64,000 bases of DNA from NCBI RefSeq assembly GCF_000010125.1, contig NC_007350.1, positions 1,922,001 through 1,986,000 of the forward strand, written 5' to 3'. The translations under genes and the position numbers were made by a program. The notes under the pieces are model-generated. The model was not told where the DNA came from and made no database searches. It was given only the letters and a program-made list of their open reading frames with translations. This stretch comes from Staphylococcus saprophyticus subsp. saprophyticus ATCC 15305 = NCTC 7292. Lineage in GTDB: Bacteria > Bacillota > Bacilli > Staphylococcales > Staphylococcaceae. Shown piece after piece: positions 21,951 to 31,242 of this stretch (positions within the stretch are counted from its first letter, which is position 1; every line of letters begins with the position of its first letter).

Positions 21951-22973
21951 TTGGGAACCCTTATTAGTTTAATCACATTTATAGTATTACTTGCATTAAC
22001 TGCATTCTTCGTTGCGACAGAATTCGCAATCGTCAAAGTACGTTCATCTCGTATCAATTCACTTGCTAGTGGAAATAATAAAAATGCGATTGCCGCTAAA
22101 AAAGTCGTAACGCATTTAGATGAATACCTAGCTGCTTGTCAATTAGGTATCACAATTACCGCTCTAGGAATAGGTATGGTCGGTGAATCCACTTTCGAAT
22201 TTTTATTACATCCCTTATTTAGTAGTATTGGACTTTCTGAAACAATGATCCATATATTCACCTTAATCAGTGCTTTTGTTATTGCGACTTACTTACACGT
22301 TGTTGTTGGAGAAATGGCACCTAAGACCATTGCAATTCAAAAAGCTGAACAAATCACATTAATCATTGCCAAACCAATCATTATGTTTTACAAAATATTT
22401 TATCCATTTATATATATCCTTAATGGTTCGGCGCGTTTAATTTTAAAAATGTTCGGCATGCAACCTGCTAAAGAAAGTGAATTGTATCATTCAGAAGAAG
22501 AGTTAAAGCTATTAATTAAAGAAAGTCACGAAGGTGGAGAAATCTCTGAAAACGAATTAACTCATATTAATCGTGCTTTCGCTTTTGATGAAATGAAAAT
22601 AAAAGACGGTTATCTACCTTTAGAAAAAGTTTCTGTTATCGATATAAATAGCGATATAAATGAAACAAAATCTTATGTAAACAATGCAAACTATACTAGA
22701 TTTCCGGTAATCAAAGATAATCCAACGAACATTGTTGGCTACATTCATTCAAAAGATTTATTAAATGACAGTGTCACTTCAGTTCAGGAAATCACACACG
22801 ATATCCTTAAAATTAAATTGACTACAAAATATCATCAGGTACTTGAACAAATGAAATCGCAACAAATTCATATCGCCCTTGTTGAAGATGAAAATCAACA
22901 AGCTATAGGTATCATTACAATGGAAAACATTTTAGAAAATATCGTCGGCGATATTAAAGATGAACACGATTAA
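21951..22973 (+). CDS. CNNM (DUF21)/CBS-pair membrane protein
   Basis: A 340-residue protein with a DUF21 transmembrane domain (about 1-150, AFFVATEFAIVKVRSSR near the start) and a CBS pair (about 205-335); it lacks the C-terminal CorC/HlyC domain. TTG at 21951 is the only available start: the codon two before it is an in-frame TAA, and GGAGG lies about 12 bases upstream. It is a distant paralogue of the protein at 13288 and is probably involved in magnesium or cobalt handling by family. Confidence 0.85.
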   Translation: MGTLISLITFIVLLALTAFFVATEFAIVKVRSSRINSLASGNNKNAIAAKKVVTHLDEYLAACQLGITITALGIGMVGESTFEFLLHPLFSSIGLSETMIHIFTLISAFVIATYLHVVVGEMAPKTIAIQKAEQITLIIAKPIIMFYKIFYPFIYILNGSARLILKMFGMQPAKESELYHSEEELKLLIKESHEGGEISENELTHINRAFAFDEMKIKDGYLPLEKVSVIDINSDINETKSYVNNANYTRFPVIKDNPTNIVGYIHSKDLLNDSVTSVQEITHDILKIKLTTKYHQVLEQMKSQQIHIALVEDENQQAIGIITMENILENIVGDIKDEHD

Positions 22974-22993
22974 CATAAAATAATAAAACATAG

Positions 22994-23038
22994 GCGCAAT
23001 AGGCACATATCATAAGACGTGACCTATTGCGCTTTTTT
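22994..23038 (+). terminator. Terminator after the CNNM gene
   Basis: A perfect 10-base stem GCGCAATAGG/CCTATTGCGC is followed by TTTTTT. Confidence 0.9.
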
Positions 23039-23088
23039 GTAAATTTAATTCTATATAACAAAATAACTTATGCAGAGGAGCGATCAAT

Positions 23089-23529
23089 ATTCAATACATT
23101 AAACATTTGCCTGGTAAATGGAAGATTATTGCGTCAACGTTTAATATGTGGACTTCTGGCAAAAAAGCAAATCCTTCTATCTCTTATTCAATAATAGAAA
23201 AGGAACCATTAATATTGCTAGACAAAGTACAGTATCAAACAAAATACAAAACAAAATCTATCTTAGGTTACGATAAATTAAAGGACGATCAATTTACTTG
23301 GACAGGCAAAGGATTGTTACGATGTTTCTCTAGCAAGTGGCGTATTATTTATTTAGATTCCGACATACTTATTATTCAATTTTCTTCCATTTTAGTAACA
23401 AAAGCTGGTATGGACATCCTAATCAAAGAAGAAGATGCAGGCAAATTATATAAAAAACGATTAAAGCATCAACCGAACTCATTTAATTTAAGTAAAGACA
23501 TTATACAAAGTTTCCAATGGTTAATTTGA
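23089..23529 (+). CDS. Conserved lipocalin-sized hypothetical protein, apparent ATT start
   Basis: About 146 residues, rich in beta-type alternation, resembling staphylococcal lipocalin-like hypothetical proteins. The core PGKWKIIASTFNMW opens the conserved part. A TTG at 23107 is the first conventional start but is 26 bases from the GAGGAG site at 23075-23080. The frame continues upstream through codons for QYIKH to an ATT at 23089, which sits eight bases after GAGGAG. ATT initiation therefore fits best. No signal peptide is seen. Function is unknown. Confidence 0.7.
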   Translation: MQYIKHLPGKWKIIASTFNMWTSGKKANPSISYSIIEKEPLILLDKVQYQTKYKTKSILGYDKLKDDQFTWTGKGLLRCFSSKWRIIYLDSDILIIQFSSILVTKAGMDILIKEEDAGKLYKKRLKHQPNSFNLSKDIIQSFQWLI

Positions 23530-23897
23530 TTTAAAAATTGAAAAACTAAAGTGTTTTTAATTGGTATTTAAATTTTAGAAATTAATGAACATTACAGAGC
23601 AAAATTTAATATTAGTTTCCAAATATCAAATTTTTTGAAAGACATTAAAATTAAATTTAGCCATTCATTTGAGCTTTTCTATATCACAAATACTTCAAAC
23701 TATAGCGCGTTTAGTAATAATAACGAAAAACAAGCGTATAGTAACTATGCTTTGTTTACGTGTGGAACGTAAAAAATAACTAACACTCGTCTTTTACTTT
23801 GTAGTTGTAGTTTTAAATAATGCCCTTTTACAATATCCTAGACACAAAAACAACCCTTTAACTATTGGAGTTAAAGGGTTTGTTAATTAATTCAATA
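23530..23897. other. Gene-poor region with an unexplained open frame
   Basis: Holds the metQ terminator at 23846-23880. A plus-strand frame is open from 23572 to 23772 (67 codons) without an ATG or ribosome site. Its translation (for example FELFYITNTSNYSAFSNNNE) looks mildly protein-like and could be a gene remnant, but I do not recognise it. Confidence 0.4.
23846..23880 (-). terminator. metNIQ operon terminator
   Basis: Stem AACCCTTTAA/TTAAAGGGTT is followed on the minus strand by GTTTTTG, immediately downstream of metQ. Confidence 0.85.
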
Positions 23898-24713
23898 TTA
23901 TTTTGCTGGTACAACCGCACCATCGTAATGATCGTTGATGTAATCTTTAATTTCTTTAGATTGTAATACATCCATTAAAGCTTTGATTTTTTTATCGTCT
24001 TTATGTCCATCTTTAACTGCAATTAGGTTTGCATATGGATTATCTTTCGCTTTTTCTAAGACAATAGAATCATCTTTAGGGCTTAATTTTTGATCAATGG
24101 CAAAGTTAGAGTTAATGATGACGGCATCTGCATCTTCCTTTTGATAAATTTTTGGTAAATATTCTGCTGATTGTTTATTGTTAAATTTGATATCTTTTTT
24201 ATTTTCTACAATATCATCAAATTTAGCATCTTCAATTTTAACACCTTTTTTAATTTTAATAAGTCCAGCGTCTTGGAAGAATTTTAAGAAACGACCTTCT
24301 TCAGCAGGATTATTTGAAACATAGACAGTAGCACCTTTAGGTAAATCTTTTAAACTTTTATATTTTTTAGAATATACGGCCATAGGTTCTAAATGAACAT
24401 TACCTGCAGATTCAATCTTATAGCCTTTATCTTTTTTCTCAGTGTTTAAGTAAGGTGTATGTTGGAAGAAATTTGCGTCAATTTCTCCTTTATCTAATAA
24501 TTTATTAGGTGTTGTATAATCATTGATTGTTTTAATCTTTAAATCATAACCTTTATCTTTTAATAACGGTTTTGCTTTTTCAAGAATTTCAGCGTGTGGC
24601 GCTGGTGAAGCACCAACAGTAATCGTCTTATCTTTACCGCCACCACCGTTACCACATGCAGCTAGAACAAGCGCAAGCACAACGACCGAAGCTAAACTTA
24701 ATAACTTTTTCAT
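23898..24713 (-). CDS. metQ: MetQ-type methionine-binding lipoprotein
   Basis: A 271-residue NlpA-family substrate-binding lipoprotein. The signal peptide ends in the lipobox LAAC (Cys near residue 20), followed by a glycine linker. The conserved block ITVGASPAPHAEIL opens the binding domain, and NYTTP-like and FFQHTPYLN motifs are typical of MetQ. With metN and metI upstream and the SAM riboswitch ahead, D/L-methionine (or methionine peptide) uptake is the most likely role. Confidence 0.93.
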   Translation of the reverse strand: MKKLLSLASVVVLALVLAACGNGGGGKDKTITVGASPAPHAEILEKAKPLLKDKGYDLKIKTINDYTTPNKLLDKGEIDANFFQHTPYLNTEKKDKGYKIESAGNVHLEPMAVYSKKYKSLKDLPKGATVYVSNNPAEEGRFLKFFQDAGLIKIKKGVKIEDAKFDDIVENKKDIKFNNKQSAEYLPKIYQKEDADAVIINSNFAIDQKLSPKDDSIVLEKAKDNPYANLIAVKDGHKDDKKIKALMDVLQSKEIKDYINDHYDGAVVPAK

Positions 24714-24736
24714 ATAAAAATCTCCCCTTTATGAAT

Positions 24737-25432
24737 TTATCTTTTATCAATTTTATTTGTTGCCCAATCACCAATAAATTGAATAATGAACACAATAATA
24801 AGTATTAAAATAGTTGAAACAAATATGACATCATTTTGATTACGTGTGAATCCTGTTAAATAAGCTAAGTTACCTAAACCACCTGCACCGATGACACCTG
24901 CAACTGCTGTAGAACCAACTAATGCGATGGCTGTCACTGTGATGCCAGATACTAATGCTGGCATTGCTTCTGGTAAAAGTACTTTTCTCACTACAGTCCA
25001 AGTACTCGCTCCCATTGACCAAGCCGATTCGATTACACCTTTATCAATTTCTTTAAATGCGATTTCCACTAATCTTGCATAGAATGGTGCTGCACTGATG
25101 ATTAATGCTGGCAATGCACCTGTAGGACCACTGATTGTGCCTAATACTAAACTTGTAAATGGAATTAACAATAAGATTAAAATGATAAACGGAATCGCTC
25201 TGAATAAATTCACAATGAATGAAACAATGCTATAAAATACTCTAGCGACTGGTGACTTACTTTTAGCTGATAAAAAGAGCAAGACACCTAAAATAATTCC
25301 TAAAACAAATGCAAATATTGTTGCTATTACCGTCATATAGATGGTTTCATATGTTGCAACCCAAACTTCTTCCCAGCTTACGTTTGGCATTGTAAACATT
25401 TCTCGGAGGATATCGCTTAATGAATTACCCAT
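24737..25432 (-). CDS. metI: MetI-type methionine ABC transporter permease
   Basis: A 231-residue permease with five membrane segments and the EAA-type cytoplasmic loop ([17 protein letters not shown] near residue 150) that contacts the ATPase. I chose ATG at 25432, with GGAGGTG eight bases upstream; it overlaps the metN stop by 8 bases. It is the second gene of metNIQ. Confidence 0.93.
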   Translation of the reverse strand: MGNSLSDILREMFTMPNVSWEEVWVATYETIYMTVIATIFAFVLGIILGVLLFLSAKSKSPVARVFYSIVSFIVNLFRAIPFIILILLLIPFTSLVLGTISGPTGALPALIISAAPFYARLVEIAFKEIDKGVIESAWSMGASTWTVVRKVLLPEAMPALVSGITVTAIALVGSTAVAGVIGAGGLGNLAYLTGFTRNQNDVIFVSTILILIIVFIIQFIGDWATNKIDKR

Positions 25433-26450
25433 GTTTAACCACCTCCACAGATACATGTTGTGCCTCTAAATCATTTTTGAATTTTTCAAATTTTTCTGAA
25501 TTTGCAACGGCAAATTGTATGATTAAAAATCCGATAGAACCGTCTTTTGTATGTTTAATATTAGCTTCCAAAATATTGACATCTAAATTGTGTGTCTTCG
25601 TTATGTATGACACTAATGGTTCCGTTGCGTTGTTCCCAGTAAAATTCAAACGCACAACGTAATCATTTTCATTAAGTGACACGAGTTCACTAATTGATTC
25701 GTCGAAGTCATCATTTAAGTCATCCTTCACAAAGCGTTTTGTCACATCGTGTTGTGGATTTTCGAATACACTTGAAACTTTGCCTTGTTCTATCACTTTA
25801 CCATTTTCCATTACTGCAACTTCATCGCAAATACGTCTAATGACATGCATTTCATGTGTAATAATAACGATGGTTAAGTTTCTTTCTTCTTTTATTTTCA
25901 ATAATAGTTCTAAGATTTCATCTGTTGTCTGTGGATCTAATGCACTTGTCGCTTCATCACATAATAATACAGATGGTTCGTTAGCTAATGCTCTCGCAAT
26001 ACCCACACGTTGTTTTTGCCCACCTGATAATTCTGAAGGATAAGCATCTTCTCTCCCTTTCAATCCGACCAATTCCACTAACTCAAGCGCACGTTGCTTG
26101 GCTTCTTGTCGTGAAATCCCTGCGATTTCTAATGGGAATGTAATATTGTTTAATACAGTACGTGACCATAATAAATTGAAATGTTGAAAAATCATACTCA
26201 CTTTTTGACGTTTTTTTCTTAAGTCCGATTTTGATAGCTTACCTATAGTGTCACCATCTATAATAACGTCTCCTGATGTTGGTTGCTCAAGATGATTTAA
26301 AAGTCTTATTAATGTACTTTTCCCCGCACCTGAAAAACCAACAACACCAAAAATTGAGCCTGATTGAATACTTAAATCAACATGATCTACAGCAAGTACG
26401 TCCTGTTTTTTCGTTTTGTACCTTTTGACTATTTGATTTAACTCAATCAT
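25425..26450 (-). CDS. metN: MetN-type methionine ABC transporter ATPase
   Basis: A 341-residue ABC ATPase. Walker A is GFSGAGKST, the signature is [15 protein letters not shown], Walker B is [12 protein letters not shown], and the switch His is in ITHEM. The C-terminal roughly 80 residues form the NIL regulatory domain, which binds methionine and shuts down transport in MetN proteins. It is the first gene after the S-box riboswitch. Confidence 0.94.
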   Translation of the reverse strand: MIELNQIVKRYKTKKQDVLAVDHVDLSIQSGSIFGVVGFSGAGKSTLIRLLNHLEQPTSGDVIIDGDTIGKLSKSDLRKKRQKVSMIFQHFNLLWSRTVLNNITFPLEIAGISRQEAKQRALELVELVGLKGREDAYPSELSGGQKQRVGIARALANEPSVLLCDEATSALDPQTTDEILELLLKIKEERNLTIVIITHEMHVIRRICDEVAVMENGKVIEQGKVSSVFENPQHDVTKRFVKDDLNDDFDESISELVSLNENDYVVRLNFTGNNATEPLVSYITKTHNLDVNILEANIKHTKDGSIGFLIIQFAVANSEKFEKFKNDLEAQHVSVEVVKHG

Positions 26451-26488
26451 TCTGTTGCCTCCTCGTATTGCTTTGTTTCAATTAAATA

Positions 26489-26528
26489 AAAAATGCTTTC
26501 CCTATGTTCATTGAAGAATAGAGAAAGC
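26489..26528 (-). terminator. Riboswitch-controlled terminator before metN
   Basis: On the minus strand GCTTTCTCTAT pairs with ATAGGGAAAGC and is followed by ATTTTTT. It is the expression platform of the adjacent SAM riboswitch; an alternative AGAGAAGCAA/TTGCTTTCTCT pairing would be the antiterminator. Confidence 0.85.
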
Positions 26529-26539
26529 AACGTTTGCTT

Positions 26540-26650
26540 CTCTCATCTTCTAAAGTTTCTATGAACTTTATGTGAATTGGCACCATTTCTGTTACAGACG
26601 GTTGCCGGGCTTCAAAGGGCACATCCCTCCACCTCTCGTGATAAGAGTTT
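26540..26650 (-). promoter_or_regulatory. SAM-I (S-box) riboswitch
   Basis: Read on the minus strand it has the S-box core: CTTATCACGAGAGGTGGAGG, then GCCCTTTGAAGCCCGGCAAC, then AATGGTGCCAATTC, closing with GATGAGAG to pair with the 5' strand of P1. When SAM is abundant the downstream terminator forms and metNIQ transcription stops; this mechanism is established for the family. Confidence 0.96.
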
Positions 26651-26669
26651 CGTTATTTAATTATTTTTA

Positions 26670-26698
26670 ATCCTACCATCGCACTAATGATTCGTCAA
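26670..26698 (-). promoter_or_regulatory. metNIQ promoter
   Basis: Minus-strand TTGACG (26693-26698), a 17-base spacer and TAGGAT (26670-26675) lie about 20 bases before the riboswitch. Confidence 0.7.
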
Positions 26699-26701
26699 TA
26701 A

Positions 26702-27001
26702 TTATTTTAAATTTTCTAACAAATTAGGGACGGATTGAAATGCGTAAATTCTTTTTTGCTCTTCACCTTTTGACATCAACATCAACACAGGTACAGATTG
26801 TATTTCATGTTCCTGACTAAAATCTGGATGAAAATTCAAATCGATTTTAGTAATTGGTAATTTTAATATTTCATTAGCAATGTCTAACATTCTTTCAGAA
26901 ACTTTACAGGTACCACATGTCGGTGTGTATCCAAATATAAGATATTTTTCCTGATTTATATGTTCATCTATATTGACGCGTTGTTGATTTGTTACCTTCA
27001 T
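26702..27001 (-). CDS. Thioredoxin-like protein with CGTC active site
   Basis: A 99-residue thioredoxin-fold protein with the redox motif YTPTCGTCKVSERML (Cys near residues 30 and 33), then a cis-proline region VPVLMLM. It lacks the usual Trp before the first Cys. It overlaps the upstream TOPRIM gene by 4 bases, so the two are made together; whether they act together is unknown. It ends right beside the metN promoter. Confidence 0.88.
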   Translation of the reverse strand: MKVTNQQRVNIDEHINQEKYLIFGYTPTCGTCKVSERMLDIANEILKLPITKIDLNFHPDFSQEHEIQSVPVLMLMSKGEEQKRIYAFQSVPNLLENLK

Positions 27002-27390
27002 GTTAATAAACTTACCCTTTCAGCTATATAATCCAATTTCGCTTTAGCTACTTTTTCTTCATCCTTTACCGTAAACCCATGCTTTTCAAGCACTCTGGAT
27101 AAATATCGTTTAGGACAACGTGCAACCTCACAATATTGTTTATCTATTCTTATATGTCTACTTTCACTTAAATATCGTTTAAACCATTTTCGAATTTTTT
27201 CACCTTCATCATCGGCATCGACAAGTATATACACTTGTTTATCGTATAATGTATCAATCATTTCATCAATTTTATCGACACCCATCGTACCATTAGTACA
27301 AATAATATCGATTGGTTGATCGATTACTTGTTTTACCCGCTTTTTGTCTGACTTTCCTTCTACAATAATTACTTGGTTTAGTATCGCCAT
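26998..27390 (-). CDS. TOPRIM domain protein (RNase M5-like small TOPRIM)
   Basis: A 130-residue protein made almost only of a TOPRIM fold: glutamate motif VIIVEGKSDKKRV at the start and DXD-type motif ILVDADDEGEKI (near residue 70). TOPRIM nucleases and primases coordinate Mg2+ through these acidic residues. The size and arrangement resemble ribonuclease M5-like proteins, but the C-terminal half is short. ATG at 27390 with GAGGGTG is preferred to GTG at 27399. The thioredoxin-like gene follows with overlap. Confidence 0.82.
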   Translation of the reverse strand: MAILNQVIIVEGKSDKKRVKQVIDQPIDIICTNGTMGVDKIDEMIDTLYDKQVYILVDADDEGEKIRKWFKRYLSESRHIRIDKQYCEVARCPKRYLSRVLEKHGFTVKDEEKVAKAKLDYIAERVSLLT

Positions 27391-27611
27391 GACATCCACC
27401 CTCTAAATGTTGATAGTAAATTTCTCTATTTAGTTCTTCACAATACTGAGTGACCATAAACATCCTTTACAGTTTTCTAATTTCATCTTATTATGGCAAT
27501 CCATTTTTGTCAGCTAAATACACTTACCTACAACAAATGACTACGTCTGCATTTACAAAGTCTTAACAATTTTTTGATTAGTCTCATTTGAATATAGATA
27601 AAAAAAGGTAA

Positions 27612-27647
27612 AATAAAAACTCCAAGATAGTTATATCATGGAGTTCT
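27612..27647 (-). terminator. Terminator after gcvH
   Basis: Stem AACTCCA/TGGAGTT has a 14-base loop and is followed on the minus strand by TTTTTATTTT. Confidence 0.75.
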
Positions 27648-27655
27648 ATGTAATA

Positions 27656-28036
27656 TTATTCACCAATCATTTCAGAATATTGTTCTGCTGACATTAATTC
27701 CTCTAATTGACTTTCGTCACTTAATTCAACTTTTACCATCCAAGCTTTTTCGTAAGGTGATTCATTTACGAATTCTGGACTGTCTTCTAGTTCTTCATTA
27801 GATTCTAAAACTTTACCTGATACTGGCGCATAAAGTTCTGAAACTGTTTTTACGGACTCAACACTACCAAACGTGTCGCCTTCATTAATTTCATCATCAA
27901 CTTCTGGTAATTCAACGAATACGATATCGCCAAGTTCACCTTGTGCATATTCAGTGATACCAATTGTTACTGTATTACCTTCAACTTTTACCCACTCATG
28001 TTCTTTAGAATATTTTAATTCACTCGGTACTGCCAC
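27656..28036 (-). CDS. gcvH: Glycine cleavage system H protein
   Basis: A 126-residue lipoyl carrier. The lipoylated lysine is about K63 in [16 protein letters not shown]. In staphylococci GcvH also serves as an intermediate in lipoyl transfer to other complexes, linking it to lipA at 7.8 kb. The start is GTG at 28036 with TAGGAGGGG upstream. It is a single gene with its own terminator, and the other gcv genes are not nearby. Confidence 0.95.
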   Translation of the reverse strand: MAVPSELKYSKEHEWVKVEGNTVTIGITEYAQGELGDIVFVELPEVDDEINEGDTFGSVESVKTVSELYAPVSGKVLESNEELEDSPEFVNESPYEKAWMVKVELSDESQLEELMSAEQYSEMIGE

Positions 28037-28208
28037 GAGAATCCCCTCCTAAATGTTTTTACATATTAATGATGCCATATGAATAGCATACAATCAACTA
28101 TTTAATGGCATCTTTAAATTATTATAATGTTTTCGAAAAACACCGGTAAAGCGTTTTCATTATTTTGTCAAAATAATAGTCCAACGTAATTTAATCACCT
28201 TTATTATT

Positions 28209-28565
28209 TTATGACAACCAAGTTGCTTTATATTCGTCTTCTTTAAATCCAACAGTTACTTTGTCACCTGAAATCGCTAGCGGTCTTTTAACCAACATGC
28301 CATTGGCAGATAATAAATCTAACTTTTCATCATCTGTTAAATCTTTAAGTTTATCTTTTAAACCTAATTCACGATATTTAGCGCCATGCGTATTGAACAA
28401 TTTATTAATATCGATATCAGTTACTTCTAGTATTTCTTTAAACTCATTTTTAGTTGGTGTATGCTGTACGATATCTATGGGTTCAAAACTCACACCGTAA
28501 TCTTGTAAAAATTTAGCTGCTTTTTTACAAGTTGTACAATTAGGATATTGGTAAAATTTTATCAT
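28209..28565 (-). CDS. Spx/ArsC-family (arsenate reductase-like) protein
   Basis: A 118-residue thioredoxin-fold protein of the ArsC/Spx superfamily with an N-terminal CXXC (YPNCTTCKKA, C10 and C13) and the conserved RPL-like segment LVKRPLAISGD near residue 95. It is closer to YusI/Spx-like reductases than to plasmid ArsC. ATG at 28565 has AGGAGG nine bases upstream; the longer frame to 28595 is rejected. The exact substrate is unknown. Confidence 0.88.
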   Translation of the reverse strand: MIKFYQYPNCTTCKKAAKFLQDYGVSFEPIDIVQHTPTKNEFKEILEVTDIDINKLFNTHGAKYRELGLKDKLKDLTDDEKLDLLSANGMLVKRPLAISGDKVTVGFKEDEYKATWLS

Positions 28566-28707
28566 GATTCTGTACCTCCTATAACTAGTTATCACTAATA
28601 TATCAAATTTGTTACAAAAACGCTCTAATTAATAAGCTGATTTTTTTTATAACATACAATCGTCCGTTATAATGGTATTACTAATATCAAAAAAAGGAGC
28701 AAAATCA

Positions 28708-29028
28708 ATGAAACCTATTAACACAAATGATGCATTTAAAGAAACAATTCAAAGCGATAATCCAGTGATTGTAAAATTCGAAGCTGGTTGGTGCCCTGAT
28801 TGTAAAGCAATGGATATGTGGATTGATCCAATTCAAGAAAAATACAATGATTATGGTTGGTTCACTGTTAACCGTGATGAATTAGAAGATGTTGCAGCAG
28901 AAAATGACGTTATGGGCATCCCTAGTTTACTCGTATTCAAAAATGGTGAAAAATTAGCACACCTACATTCTGCTAATGCGAAATCACCAGATCAAGTTGA
29001 ATCATTTTTAGAAGAAACGTTTAAATAA
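28708..29028 (+). CDS. Thioredoxin family protein (WCPDC)
   Basis: A 106-residue cytoplasmic thioredoxin-fold protein with active site GWCPDCKAMD (Cys near residues 29 and 32) and cis-Pro motif GIPSLLVFKNG. It replaces the classical WCGPC with WCPDC, as in a Firmicute-specific thioredoxin-like group. ATG at 28708 follows AAAGGAGC. It is divergent from the Spx-like gene and convergent with the nitroreductase gene. Confidence 0.9.
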   Translation: MKPINTNDAFKETIQSDNPVIVKFEAGWCPDCKAMDMWIDPIQEKYNDYGWFTVNRDELEDVAAENDVMGIPSLLVFKNGEKLAHLHSANAKSPDQVESFLEETFK

Positions 29029-29047
29029 TCACTTAATTTTTAAACAC

Positions 29048-29095
29048 TAAAAGGAAGCTGAAACATCTTTAGTTATGTTTCAGCTTCCTTTTTAA
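29048..29095. terminator. Bidirectional terminator
   Basis: A 15-base perfect stem AAGGAAGCTGAAACA/TGTTTCAGCTTCCTT with T-runs on both strands lies between convergent genes. Confidence 0.92.
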
Positions 29096-29127
29096 TATGA
29101 TGCAATGCATCACAGTACTTATAGCAA

Positions 29128-29667
29128 TTAAAATTTTTCTATAATTTCATTAAAGTGACGCTCTCTATGAGGTAACTCGTCTTCTAAATCTGTTAAATAT
29201 AACAAGCCCACTAATTTTTCATCATCTTTAACCCCAAAGAGTTCTCTAATTTCTGGTGTGAAAATATATGCAGGTGATTTCCAACATGTACCTATACCTG
29301 CTTCGTGTAATAACAGCATTAAATTTTGAGCAAATGCACCAAAAGCCATATGATTTTCCAAGTTTTCTTTTTGTCTAGGATCTTCTTTGACAATTAAAGC
29401 AAGCATACCACCTAAATGTGTGGCTACTTCATAATGGTTTTGCTGTTTTTTCTGTAAATTAGGAAATGCTATTTCTGATAATTGTTTACTCATATCTCCT
29501 AATCTATCTTTTGCAATATGAACTACTCTCCAAGGTTCTCTTAGACCATGGTTAGGCGCATCTGTAGCCTGTTTGATTGCTTTGTATAAAGCGTCGTCAT
29601 CTATAGTCATATCTCTTTTAAAAATTTTAACACTTCTACGATTCGCAATTGCTTCTTGTAGTTCCAT
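29128..29667 (-). CDS. Nitroreductase family protein
   Basis: A 179-residue FMN-dependent nitroreductase-fold protein. The N-terminal ANRRSVKIF binds FMN phosphate, and the central APNHGLREPWR and C-terminal GLLYLTDLEDELPHR are family-typical (YdjA/SadR-like small nitroreductases). ATG at 29667 with AAAGGGCG upstream is chosen over 29688. It is probably an NAD(P)H-dependent oxidoreductase; the substrate is unknown. Confidence 0.9.
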   Translation of the reverse strand: MELQEAIANRRSVKIFKRDMTIDDDALYKAIKQATDAPNHGLREPWRVVHIAKDRLGDMSKQLSEIAFPNLQKKQQNHYEVATHLGGMLALIVKEDPRQKENLENHMAFGAFAQNLMLLLHEAGIGTCWKSPAYIFTPEIRELFGVKDDEKLVGLLYLTDLEDELPHRERHFNEIIEKF

Positions 29668-29733
29668 TATATATCGCCCTTTCGTCAATGATAACTATTT
29701 TCAATTATAAGACAGGTACAATATATTTTCAAA

Positions 29734-30453
29734 TTACTCGTACATACTAAGTTGCTTTTTCAACGTGGAAACATGTATTTGTCCCGGTGCTTTGGGTGTG
29801 TCTAAACAGCCATATGAAATCGACCCTCCAAATACACCCTGTGCTGTTCTTGATATTAAACCAATCTTAGACATGGCAATGCCCACTACATGTTGCGAAA
29901 CAACATCTGCAGTATCAGACATTGCATTCAATAGGTTTAGTACATCCTGTTTACCATGAGGCATCACAGCAACTTTTATATAATCCGACTCTAGCTGCTG
30001 CATTTTATAAAATAAATGCTTTAACGCTTCAAGCTTTGGTGTTTCCTTAAAATTATGGTGAGATAGTACGACTTGAACTTGATTTTTATGAGCTAGTTCA
30101 ATCAGTTCTTGTAAAATATTGAGTGATCTGGTTTGATCAAATTCTATATCTAACATATCTATATTTTGGCAATTAGCAATTTTCCTTAGAATTTGTATAT
30201 AGTCATCCTCCCCAAAATCACCTAAACCACCTTGATTTGAAGTTCGATACGTCACTAATAGCTTTTTATTTAGTTTTAAACTTTGAAGATCTTCAACAAC
30301 TTTTTCGATAGCAATTTCGTTTAAATTTGTCCATTGATCGATTCGTAATTCAATAATATCAATTGAATCTTGAAACTGTATTAAATCATCTATCGTTGAT
30401 TGTGAGAGTTCTTGTTCTGGTGCAATGGTTACAGCAACTTTTACTTCAGTCAT
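29734..30453 (-). CDS. aroD: 3-dehydroquinate dehydratase, type I
   Basis: A 239-residue class I dehydroquinase of the shikimate pathway. The substrate-contacting EIRIDQW lies near residue 35. The catalytic His is in LSHHNF (near 132), and the Schiff-base Lys is in YIKVAVM (near 160). The loop GVFGGSISYG near the C-terminus is typical. GAGGG precedes the ATG. It is monocistronic and separate from other aro genes. Confidence 0.95.
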   Translation of the reverse strand: MTEVKVAVTIAPEQELSQSTIDDLIQFQDSIDIIELRIDQWTNLNEIAIEKVVEDLQSLKLNKKLLVTYRTSNQGGLGDFGEDDYIQILRKIANCQNIDMLDIEFDQTRSLNILQELIELAHKNQVQVVLSHHNFKETPKLEALKHLFYKMQQLESDYIKVAVMPHGKQDVLNLLNAMSDTADVVSQHVVGIAMSKIGLISRTAQGVFGGSISYGCLDTPKAPGQIHVSTLKKQLSMYE

Positions 30454-30611
30454 TTAAAAACGCCCTCTTTTTAATAATATTTATAATTGTATAACAACTT
30501 CGAAAAAAATTACAAATAATCCTTAAATTATATTTTCTTGATATCTTAGAATGATTTAAATTTTATTTGTTGGGTAAAGAATAAATATGAAAATTTTAGG
30601 AGGTAATAAGT

Positions 30612-31037
30612 ATGGCAGTAAATTATGAAACAAAAGCAACAAATACAGGTGGACGTAATGGTCACGTTCAAACTGATGATAAAGCAATTGATGTAGCGAT
30701 TGTACCACCAGCTCAAGCCGATGCTGAAAAAGGTACGAACCCAGAGCAATTGTTCGCAGCAGGTTACGCTTCATGCTTTAATGGTGCTTTCGATTTAATC
30801 TTAAAACAAAATAAAGTAAGAGGCGCTGAGCCAGAAGTTACTTTGACTGTTCGTTTAGAAGATGATCCAGAAGCAGAGAGCCCTAAATTAAGTGTTTCTA
30901 TTGATGCAAAAGTTAAAAACGTATTATCTCAAGAAGAAGCAGAGAAATATTTACAAGATGCGCATGAGTTTTGTCCTTATTCAAAAGCGACACGTGGTAA
31001 TATAGAAGTTGACTTAAATGTAGCAGTTGTAGATTAA
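30612..31037 (+). CDS. ohr: Organic hydroperoxide resistance protein (Ohr/OsmC family)
   Basis: A 141-residue OsmC/Ohr-fold peroxidase that reduces organic hydroperoxides with two reactive cysteines, in YASCFNGA (near residue 54) and [10 protein letters not shown] (near 118). The first matches the Ohr peroxidatic cysteine context. AGGAGG precedes the ATG. No adjacent MarR-type ohrR regulator is visible, so regulation must be elsewhere. Confidence 0.94.
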   Translation: MAVNYETKATNTGGRNGHVQTDDKAIDVAIVPPAQADAEKGTNPEQLFAAGYASCFNGAFDLILKQNKVRGAEPEVTLTVRLEDDPEAESPKLSVSIDAKVKNVLSQEEAEKYLQDAHEFCPYSKATRGNIEVDLNVAVVD

Positions 31038-31052
31038 TATTAATATGTAATT

Positions 31053-31088
31053 CCCCCGAAATTCTAAATTGAATTTCGGGGGTTTTCT
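31053..31088 (+). terminator. ohr terminator
   Basis: Perfect stem CCCCCGAAATT/AATTTCGGGGG is followed by TTTTCTTT. Confidence 0.92.
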
Positions 31089-31140
31089 TTGCTATTCAGT
31101 TCTTGTTGCTTGTTCTTGAAGTCTCATGTTTTAAATACTT

Positions 31141-31242
31141 TTAATTGTCTTTATATTGGTTATACAGACATACAATTAATATTGAAAAAGAAATAAGAAT
31201 AAGCACGATTAAAGAAACTATGATTGTTACTAAAGCCCCCAT
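31141..31242 (-). CDS. 33-residue putative small membrane protein
   Basis: A short ORF with a strong ribosome site (CGGAGG eight bases before ATG at 31242). It encodes one hydrophobic helix, beginning MGALVTIIVSLIVLI, with a short polar tail ending YNQYKDN. Size and layout fit small staphylococcal membrane peptides, including type I toxin-like peptides, but no antisense RNA or close match is recognisable. It is too short for ordinary gene callers. Confidence 0.55.
   Translation of the reverse strand: MGALVTIIVSLIVLILISFSILIVCLYNQYKDN

Noticed and set aside
23572-23772. 67-codon plus-strand open frame without ATG
   Set aside because: No ribosome site or start; AT-rich composition; possible gene remnant, but nothing recognised.
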